Origin: HyVt-443 sp964544655
Lineage (GTDB): Bacteria > Pseudomonadota > Gammaproteobacteria > Chromatiales > Chromatiaceae
Length of the DNA: 64,000 nucleotides
Reading direction: 5' to 3'
Assembly (NCBI GenBank): GCA_964544655.1
Contig: CAZJCM010000007.1
Coordinates: forward strand, 1 to 64,000
Shown piece after piece: positions 58,005 through 64,000 of the stretch. The position numbers and the translations under genes were made by a program. The notes under the pieces were generated by a model. That model did no database searches. It was not told the origin of the DNA and saw only the letters and a program-made list of their open reading frames with translations. Positions within the stretch are counted from its first letter, which is position 1, and the number at the start of each line of letters is the position of its first letter.

Positions 58005-59263
58005 TGCTCTTCTGGATAATCTCTGCGGCGATGATTCTGGCCGCACTGGCGATGCTCGCCCCTGCGCTGTTGCGTAACCGGCAGGTAGAGTCCCTCGATC
58101 GGGACAAGCAGAACCTGGTGATTGCCCGTGAGCGGCTGGCAGAGCTGGAGGCGGAGCGGGACAACGGCACCATGACCGAGGCCCAGTTCGTCCAGGCGAA
58201 ACAGGAGCTGGAGCAGGCCCTGCTGCTGGATCTGGACGAGTCGGGTGACGAGGCGGTGGTGCAGGCCGGTTCCAACCGGGCGGGGCTGGTGGGATTGGTG
58301 GCGATCGTCGTGCTGGTTCCCCTGATTACGCTCGGTCTCTACGCCTATCTCGGTTCACCTCAACTGACCGTGCCGGCTGACCAGCGCATGGCATCTGCCC
58401 ATGCCGGTGCCCCGGCCAACGGGCAGATGCCGCCGTTGAAAGATATGGTGGCGGCCCTGATCAGTCGCCTGAAGGAGAACCCGGAGGACCCGGAGGGGTG
58501 GTTTCTACTGGGTCGCACCTATATGGCGATGAAGGCATACAGCAATGCCGCCGGTGCCTTCGAGCGGCTGCAGACGCTGGTGGGGGATGATCCCACGGTA
58601 CTGCTGACCTGGGCCGATGCCCTGGCCATGAGCCAGCAGGGTGACCTGCGGGGCAAGCCGGCAGAGCTGATCCGAAAGGCGGTGGAACTGGCGCCCGACG
58701 ATGCCACGGCGCTATGGCTCGCCGGTATGGTCGAGGCGCAGGCGGGAGACTACAAGCTGGCTATCCGCCACTGGGAGCGACTTCAGCCGATGGTGCAGGA
58801 AGATGCTGAATCGTCCCAGCGGGTGGCATCGCTGCTGGCCGAAGCGAGAAAGAAGTCCGGTCTCCAGCCGGCCGAGGCAGCCGGGCAGCGGCCCGATACA
58901 CAGGTGGCTGCCGGGCAGGGCGGGGTCAAGGTAAGGGTGGTATTGGCACCGGCGTTGCAGGATAAGGTGGAGCCGGACGAGCCCTTGTTCATTTACGCCA
59001 AGGCGCTGCAGGGGCCACGTATGCCTTTGGCAGCGCTCCGTATGCAGGCGAAGGAGTTGCCGCTGGAGGTGAGCCTGGACGACAGCAGCGCCATGACGCC
59101 ACAGATGCGGATTTCCAATTTCAAGCAGGTGGTGGTGGGGGCGCGGGTCTCCCGCTCCGGCAATGCCATCGCCAGCCCGGGTGATCTGAAGGGAGAGGTA
59201 TCGCCGGTGCAGGTGGGCGGCGATGGTGTCGTGGAGATCGTGATCGATCAGGTCGTGCCCTGA
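58001..59263 (+). CDS. ccmI: Cytochrome c maturation apocytochrome chaperone CcmI
   Basis: This 420-residue protein has two N-terminal helices (about 1-22 and 93-113) separated by a cytoplasmic loop. A TPR region (about 145-275; DPEGWFLLGRTYMAMKAYSNAAGAFERL) and a C-terminal beta-rich periplasmic domain (VKVRVVLAPALQDKV to the end) follow. It binds apocytochromes and presents them to CcmHF. It is the last gene of the ccm operon and is convergent with plsY. Confidence 0.93.
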   Translation: MMLFWIISAAMILAALAMLAPALLRNRQVESLDRDKQNLVIARERLAELEAERDNGTMTEAQFVQAKQELEQALLLDLDESGDEAVVQAGSNRAGLVGLVAIVVLVPLITLGLYAYLGSPQLTVPADQRMASAHAGAPANGQMPPLKDMVAALISRLKENPEDPEGWFLLGRTYMAMKAYSNAAGAFERLQTLVGDDPTVLLTWADALAMSQQGDLRGKPAELIRKAVELAPDDATALWLAGMVEAQAGDYKLAIRHWERLQPMVQEDAESSQRVASLLAEARKKSGLQPAEAAGQRPDTQVAAGQGGVKVRVVLAPALQDKVEPDEPLFIYAKALQGPRMPLAALRMQAKELPLEVSLDDSSAMTPQMRISNFKQVVVGARVSRSGNAIASPGDLKGEVSPVQVGGDGVVEIVIDQVVP

Positions 59264-59314
59264 ACGCAGCCGTTTTTCAGGGCCTGCCAACTTCCGGGTT
59301 GCCCCCGGTCCTCT

Positions 59315-59917
59315 TCACTCTTTGGGCCTGCTGTCGTTCTTGATCTTGCCTTCGGTTCCCTGTAGCAGATTCTGAATGTTGGTGCGGTGACGCCAGAACA
59401 GCATCAGGGTGATGATGGCCTGCATCAGGATCAGCTCCGGCTGCGGCCACAGCCACCAGATGATGAAGGGCGCCAGGGCCATGGAGATCAGCGCAGAGAG
59501 GGATGATATGTTCACCGTCTTGGCCATCAGCAACCAGATCAGTGCCACCGCGCCGCCAATTTCCCAGCCCAGTCCAAACTGCACGCCAAGGGCGGTGGCC
59601 ACGCCTTTGCCGCCGTTGAAACCGAAGAATAGGGGATAGAGATGGCCGAGGAAGGCCGCCAGCCCGACGCCGGCCAGAATCCAGGGTTGCGCATGCAGCA
59701 GATTGGCCGCCAGTACCGGAATCAATCCCTTCAGCATGTCGCCCAGCAGGGTCAGGGCGGCGGCCTTCTTGCCGCCCAGCCGCAGCACGTTGGTGGCTCC
59801 GGGATTTTGTGACCCCCCAGTCCGGGGATCGGGCAACCCCATCAGCCGGCAGACGATGATGGCGCTGGAGATGGAGCCGAGTAGATAGCCCAGTGGGATG
59901 AGTAGATAGTCATTCAT
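59315..59917 (-). CDS. plsY: Glycerol-3-phosphate acyltransferase PlsY
   Basis: This 200-residue five-helix membrane enzyme has the three PlsY loops: GSQNPGATNVLR, GHLYPLFFGFNGGKGVATALG and WRHRTNIQNLLQGTE. It transfers an acyl chain from acyl-phosphate to glycerol-3-phosphate, the first step of phospholipid synthesis. The ATG at 59917 starts MNDYLLIPLGYLLGSIS; the open frame to 60049 adds no similarity. It is divergent from folB. Confidence 0.94.
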   Translation of the reverse strand: MNDYLLIPLGYLLGSISSAIIVCRLMGLPDPRTGGSQNPGATNVLRLGGKKAAALTLLGDMLKGLIPVLAANLLHAQPWILAGVGLAAFLGHLYPLFFGFNGGKGVATALGVQFGLGWEIGGAVALIWLLMAKTVNISSLSALISMALAPFIIWWLWPQPELILMQAIITLMLFWRHRTNIQNLLQGTEGKIKNDSRPKE

Positions 59918-60109
59918 GATGGCGGATTGTCCGGGTTCGGGTGCCGTCAGGTCAAGGAGGAGTATCCAGAGGGGTGGAGCGCCCCTGCTTCCAAACCTGG
60001 CGGATTTACACATCACTCCATTTTCATCAAAATTTTCCAGTTTGTTCACGGCTGAACATATCTTTACTATTGGGCCCCTGTCTTATTGGCCTGTTAATGG
60101 AACTGTTGC

Positions 60110-60463
60110 ATGGACATCGTCTTTATTCGTGGATTGAGCATCGATACCGTTATCGGCATCTATGATTGGGAGCGGAAGATTCGTCAGACCGTGATCCTGG
60201 ATCTGGAGATGAGCTGCGATGTGAGCCGTGCGGCGGCGACGGAGAATATTGCCGATACCCTCGACTACAAGGCGGTGAGCAAGCGCCTGGTGGCCTTCGT
60301 CGAGGCCAGTGAATTCCAACTGGTGGAGACCTTGGCGGAACGCTGCGCCGACATCGTGCGGGAGGAGTTCGGCGTCCAGTGGCTGCGTTTGACCCTGAAC
60401 AAGATCGGCGCCCTGAGCAGCGCCCGGGATGTGGGGGTCATCATCGAGCGTGGAGAGCGATGA
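60110..60463 (+). CDS. folB: Dihydroneopterin aldolase FolB
   Basis: This protein of 117 residues has the family motifs IRGLSIDTVIGIYDWERKIRQTV at the start (catalytic acidic/Tyr residues), DYKAVSKR, LVETLAERCADIV and a catalytic lysine in TLNKIGALSSARDVGVIIER. It converts dihydroneopterin to hydroxymethyl-dihydropterin plus glycolaldehyde in folate synthesis. It overlaps folK by four bases. Confidence 0.95.
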   Translation: MDIVFIRGLSIDTVIGIYDWERKIRQTVILDLEMSCDVSRAAATENIADTLDYKAVSKRLVAFVEASEFQLVETLAERCADIVREEFGVQWLRLTLNKIGALSSARDVGVIIERGER

Positions 60464-60951
60464 CCCGCGCCTGGCTCAGCCTGGGCAGTAACATCGACCG
60501 GGAGCACAACATCCGGGCGGCGGTCGCGGCATTGGCGGAGGCCTATGGCCCGCTCCGGCTCTCTCAGGTGTATGAGAGCGAGGCGGTCGGTTTCGCCGGA
60601 GACCCCTTCTACAATATGGTGGTGGGGCTGGATACCACGCAGGAGGTCACCAGCCTGGTTGGTCGGTTGCATGACATCGAGCAGGCGCAAGGGCGGGTGC
60701 GCGGCGCTGACCGCTTTGCTCCGCGTACCCTGGATATCGACCTGTTGACCTACGGCGACCGGGTGATGCGGGAGCCGGGGATCCAGCTGCCGCGGGATGA
60801 AATCACCCGCTTCGCCTTCGTTTTGTTACCGCTGTCCGAGGTGGCGGGTGATGAACGGCATCCGTTGACAGGAAAAAGCTACCGGGAGTTGTGGCAGCTC
60901 TTCGACAAGACCACCCAGCCGCTGTGGCCGGTCGAGCTGGCGCTCTCCTGA
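60460..60951 (+). CDS. folK: Hydroxymethyl-dihydropterin pyrophosphokinase FolK
   Basis: This 163-residue HPPK starts AWLSLGSNIDREHNIRAAV, then SEAVGFAGDPFYNMVVGL. The signature RFAPRTLDIDLLTYGD carries the metal-binding Asp pair and ends before LPLSEVAGDERHPLTGK. It transfers pyrophosphate from ATP to the pterin made by FolB. The true start is the ATG overlapping the folB stop. Confidence 0.95.
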   Translation: MTRAWLSLGSNIDREHNIRAAVAALAEAYGPLRLSQVYESEAVGFAGDPFYNMVVGLDTTQEVTSLVGRLHDIEQAQGRVRGADRFAPRTLDIDLLTYGDRVMREPGIQLPRDEITRFAFVLLPLSEVAGDERHPLTGKSYRELWQLFDKTTQPLWPVELALS

Positions 60952-61092
60952 AGCCCGTTGGCGGCGGATCAATCCTTCCAGTTCCACCACTTCAACAGTC
61001 GTGGATCATGCTCCAGGCTTCTGCCTGTTCCGGGTATCTGGCGGAATGACCGCAATGTATCGGCCCCAGCAGGGATTTCAGCTTTATCCGGC

Positions 61093-61842
61093 TCAATGTT
61101 GCACACTACGCCCGCCGTCTACCGCTATGATCTGGCCGCTGATGTAGCCGGCGTCCCGGGCCAGGAACAGCACGGTGCGGGCGATGTCGTCCGGCTCACC
61201 GGCCCGCTGCAGGGTGGTGCGGGCCAGGATGGCCGCCCGTTGCTGTTCCGTCATCGCCTCCTCCGGCCACAGGATGGCGCCCGGTGCGACACCGTTGACC
61301 CGTACCTCCGGCCCCAGTTCCCTGGCCAGGGCCTTCACCATCATGGCGTTGCCCGCCTTTGCCATGGAGTAGATGGGAAAATTCTTTTTCGGCCGGTCGG
61401 CGTGGATATCCACCAGGTTGATGATGGCCCCGCCGCTGGCACGCAGCAGTGGGGCGGCGGCCCGGGCGAGGAAGAAGGGGGCCTTCAGATTGGTGCCCAT
61501 CAGGTCTTCCCACTGCTGCTCGTCGGCGCTCTCCAGCGGGGTGGGGTAGAAGGTGGAGGCGTTGTTGACCAGCAGATCGAGGCGTCCGCGCCACACCTGG
61601 GCCTGGGCTATCAGATCGGGCAGTGCGGGGGTGTCGAGCAGGTCGGCCTGCAGCAGCAGCACCGAATCCGGCCGCGCCTCCTCGAGCTCATCGCGCAATC
61701 TCTCGGCGCCGGCCCGGGAGTTGCGATAGTGAATGATCAGATCCATGCCGGCGGCATGCAGCCGGCGGGCGATGGCGGCCCCGATGCGGTGGGCGCCACC
61801 GGTAATCAGGGCAATCCGCTGTCCGGTGTCTGTGCTTTTCAT
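61093..61842 (-). CDS. Pteridine reductase-like short-chain dehydrogenase
   Basis: This SDR enzyme has 249 residues. The NAD(P) site is ITGGAHRIGAAIARRL, the active site YSMAKAGN with LVDIHADRP before it, and VNGVAPGAILWPEE after. Arg-rich TGGAHRIG points to NADPH and to the pteridine reductase (FolM-like) group, which fits the adjacent folate genes. The ATG at 61842 has GGAGAAGC just upstream. It is convergent with folK and divergent from the methyltransferase gene. Confidence 0.87.
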   Translation of the reverse strand: MKSTDTGQRIALITGGAHRIGAAIARRLHAAGMDLIIHYRNSRAGAERLRDELEEARPDSVLLLQADLLDTPALPDLIAQAQVWRGRLDLLVNNASTFYPTPLESADEQQWEDLMGTNLKAPFFLARAAAPLLRASGGAIINLVDIHADRPKKNFPIYSMAKAGNAMMVKALARELGPEVRVNGVAPGAILWPEEAMTEQQRAAILARTTLQRAGEPDDIARTVLFLARDAGYISGQIIAVDGGRSVQH

Positions 61843-61929
61843 GCTTCTCCTGGATAAGGAATTTGTAGTGTGGCGCAGTGGAAGTAGAATGCCATGCACT
61901 TTAACCGAAACCGCGACAGCGAGAAATCC

Positions 61930-63117
61930 ATGTCTTCATCCCGCCCCGGCCGGCTTCCCGTTCCTGACCAGGCGGCGCTGGCCCACAGCCACCGCCTGCA
62001 GGCCCTGATTCTGCAGCAGATCGAGGCGGCCGGCGGGCAGCTGCCGTTCGATCGTTTCATGGAGTTGGCGCTCTATGCCCCCGGCCTCGGCTACTACACC
62101 GCCGGGTTGCGCAAGTTTGGCGCGGCCGGGGATTTCATCACGGCGCCCGAGGCCTCCCCACTGTTTGCCCGCTGTCTGGCGCGCCAGTGCCGGCAGGTCT
62201 TCAATGAATTGGCGGATGGCGAGCTGCTGGAGTTCGGGGCCGGTTCCGGCGTCCTGGCGGCAGATCTGCTGGCCGAGCTGGAACGGTTGGATGCGCTGCC
62301 TTCGCGCTATCTGATCCTGGAATTGAGCGCCGAGCTGCGACAGCGGCAACGAGAGACCCTGGCGCGCCAGACGCCCCATCTGCTGGGGCGGGTGGAATGG
62401 CTGAACGATCTGCCGGAGGCGGGTTTTTCCGGGGTGGCGATCGCCAACGAGGTGCTGGATGCGATGCCGGTGCACCGCTTCTGCATCCATGCGGGAGGGA
62501 TCCGTGAGCAGGTGGTGACGGCAGCGGACGACGGTGCGCTGCAGTTGCAGTGGCTGGAGCGCCGGGATGGCGGATTGCAGCAGGCCGCGGCGGCGTTGCA
62601 GGCGGCGTACCATTTGCCCGATGACTATCAGTCGGAGATCAACCTGCGTGCCGAACCCTGGCTCCAGGCCTTGGCGGAGCGGCTTGGGCGGGGGTTGGTT
62701 CTGCTGATCGATTATGGCCACTCCCAGGCCGGTTTCTATCACCCCCAGCGCAACCGGGGCACCCTGATGTGCCATTATCGTCACCGCGCCCATGCCGATC
62801 CCTTGCTGTATCCAGGATTGCAGGACATCACCGCCCATGTGGATTTCACCCGGCTGGCGCTACAGGCTCAGGCCAGCGGGCTCGATGTGTGTGGCTACAC
62901 CACCCAGGCGTTCTTTCTCATGGGTGCGGGCCTGGAACAGCTGGTCGCGGCTTCCGATCCGGAGGATGTGGCCGCCCACATGGCATTGATGCAGGGTGTG
63001 AAACAGCTCACCCTGCCGTCCGAGATGGGCGAGCGGTTCAAGGTGCTGGGGCTGTGCCGGGGGTTGGCGCAGCCACCGATGGGATTTGCCCTGCAGGATC
63101 TGCGCGGGCGGTTGTGA
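61930..63117 (+). CDS. SAM-dependent methyltransferase, MidA/NDUFAF7 type
   Basis: This protein of about 395 residues is a MidA-family (DUF185) methyltransferase. It begins PFDRFMELALYAPGLGYYTAG, has GDFITAPEASPLFARCLARQC, the SAM-binding LLEFGAGSGVLAADLL and ANEVLDAMPVHRF. The mitochondrial relative methylates an arginine of complex I subunit NDUFS2; the bacterial target is not known. An ATG at 61894 is also possible. A cca gene follows convergently. Confidence 0.88.
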   Translation: MSSSRPGRLPVPDQAALAHSHRLQALILQQIEAAGGQLPFDRFMELALYAPGLGYYTAGLRKFGAAGDFITAPEASPLFARCLARQCRQVFNELADGELLEFGAGSGVLAADLLAELERLDALPSRYLILELSAELRQRQRETLARQTPHLLGRVEWLNDLPEAGFSGVAIANEVLDAMPVHRFCIHAGGIREQVVTAADDGALQLQWLERRDGGLQQAAAALQAAYHLPDDYQSEINLRAEPWLQALAERLGRGLVLLIDYGHSQAGFYHPQRNRGTLMCHYRHRAHADPLLYPGLQDITAHVDFTRLALQAQASGLDVCGYTTQAFFLMGAGLEQLVAASDPEDVAAHMALMQGVKQLTLPSEMGERFKVLGLCRGLAQPPMGFALQDLRGRL

Positions 63118-63156
63118 ATAGGGTGACACCCACTGCCAGCGATTTGTGCTGGATGC

Positions 63157-64000
63157 TCATGGCAGCTGAATAGTTACCGGATCTTTTTCATACTCTGTTT
63201 TTGCCGCCCGGATCGCCTGCAGCCGCGCCTGCTGGATGCGTTGGGGGATCTGTTTCGCAGGTGTGTTCTGCAGCAACGCACGGCTGTCGATATTACGGGC
63301 AGCGTTGCATACGCTGTGCAGAAACCGGGCCTGGGGATAGGGCTCGTTTTCATGGCCAGGCCGTCCGCGCAGGTCTGCCTGGCAGGCGAGGCAGAAGGGA
63401 TCCAGCCGTTGCGGGCGGCGCAGGGCGTCGACATGCTGCAACAGCCTGAGCAGGGTCTTGGGGCGCAGCGCAAGGGCCCGATGGCTTTCGATGTGAAAGC
63501 GGGCGACCGCCACCGCCAACTGGCGGAAACGGTTGGGTGCGCGCAGGCGTTGGCAAACCCCTTCGACCAGGCGGGCGCCACGGGCCTCGTGGCCAATGTG
63601 ACGGGGCCACTGCTGGGGTGGCGTGGTGCCCTTGCCCAAGTCGTGCAGCAGGGCGGCAAGGCGGATCTCCGGCAGCGGGCTCAGTTCACAGGCCCGTTCC
63701 AGGGTCAGCAGGCTGTGTATGCCGCTGTCGATCTCCGGATGATAACGTGCCGGTTGGGGGATGCCGAACAGCCGGTCCAGCTCCGGCAGGATCGGGGCGA
63801 GGGCGTGGCATTCACGCAAGGCGGTGATGAACAGGCCGGGTGCCGGCCCCTGCAGCGCCTTCACCAGTTCACCCCAGACTCGCTCCGGTACCAGTTGTTC
63901 GAGATCGCCGCGACGGGCCATCGCCTGCACCAGTGACCGGGTCTCGTCGGCGATGCGAAAACCCAGATCGGCCATCCGTGCCTGCAGCCGGGCCAGCCGC
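63157..64000 (-). CDS. cca: CCA tRNA nucleotidyltransferase, HD-domain C-terminal part (cut by window end)
   Basis: Only the C-terminal part, about 280 residues, is in the window; the nucleotidyltransferase N terminus lies beyond base 64000. The visible part contains RALLRECHALAPILPELDRLFGIPQ-like sequence and an HD domain with LLHDLGKGTTP and HIGHEARGARLVE, as in bifunctional gammaproteobacterial Cca with phosphohydrolase activity. It adds or repairs the CCA end of tRNAs. The reading frame stays open to the last base. Confidence 0.92.
   Translation of the reverse strand, partial: RLARLQARMADLGFRIADETRSLVQAMARRGDLEQLVPERVWGELVKALQGPAPGLFITALRECHALAPILPELDRLFGIPQPARYHPEIDSGIHSLLTLERACELSPLPEIRLAALLHDLGKGTTPPQQWPRHIGHEARGARLVEGVCQRLRAPNRFRQLAVAVARFHIESHRALALRPKTLLRLLQHVDALRRPQRLDPFCLACQADLRGRPGHENEPYPQARFLHSVCNAARNIDSRALLQNTPAKQIPQRIQQARLQAIRAAKTEYEKDPVTIQLP

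Overview
The window is chromosomal DNA from a GC-rich gammaproteobacterium. The protein types (Rep helicase, PhoBR, System I cytochrome c maturation, a Cys-type Tat-exported formate dehydrogenase, the plsY-folB-folK-cca neighbourhood) and the gene order suit a Chromatiales-like or sulfur-oxidising symbiont-like lineage. That placement is inference from gene content; no phylogenetic marker such as rRNA is present. No prophage, insertion sequence or CRISPR array was seen.

Layout. 1-5.2 kb holds housekeeping genes: tRNA-Arg(CCG), a tethered c-type cytochrome, a lipoprotein, Rep helicase, a LOG-family protein and a DUF2782 protein. 5.2-23.2 kb is a phosphate island. phoB-phoR sits behind a Pho box. 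It is followed by a cluster I recognise as the so-called GAK neighbourhood: a CofD/YvcK-like protein, a PhoU-domain/APH-kinase fusion, an ATP-grasp enzyme, an HprK-related kinase, a SixA-Nudix fusion and an amphi-Trp protein. Next come a universal stress protein, a Na/Pi symporter with PhoU tail, a Lys-rich coiled-coil protein, an FHA-like/PPP phosphatase paired with a P-loop ATPase, a Pit transporter with a DUF47 PhoU-like protein, and a second Na/Pi symporter with a second Lys-rich coiled-coil protein.

23.3-41.8 kb is a molybdoenzyme/formate region: mobB-mobA, a sigma-54 response regulator with its membrane kinase, nudC, an HTH regulator with a binding-protein domain, and fdhD. A formate dehydrogenase operon (DUF3305, DUF3306, a multi-FeS protein, a TorD-like chaperone, a small Tat protein, alpha, beta and gamma subunits) follows and ends with a NarI-like plus HdrD-like pair. 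A good -24/-12 (sigma-54) promoter precedes it.

41.9-51.3 kb is a second phosphate block: an ApgM-type phosphoglycerate mutase and a 2-phosphoglycerate kinase face pstSCAB-phoU across a shared Pho-box promoter, followed by a PilZ and a PsiE-like protein. 51.4-64 kb holds rdgB, ccmABCDEFGHI, plsY, folB-folK, a pteridine reductase-like SDR, a MidA-type methyltransferase and the 3' part of cca, cut by the window edge.

The most interesting part is the 7.3-23.2 kb island. Four transport or regulatory routes for phosphate surround an uncharacterised set of kinase, phosphatase and nucleotide-binding proteins. The arrangement suggests a phosphate-linked phosphoryl-signalling or storage system whose substrate is unknown.
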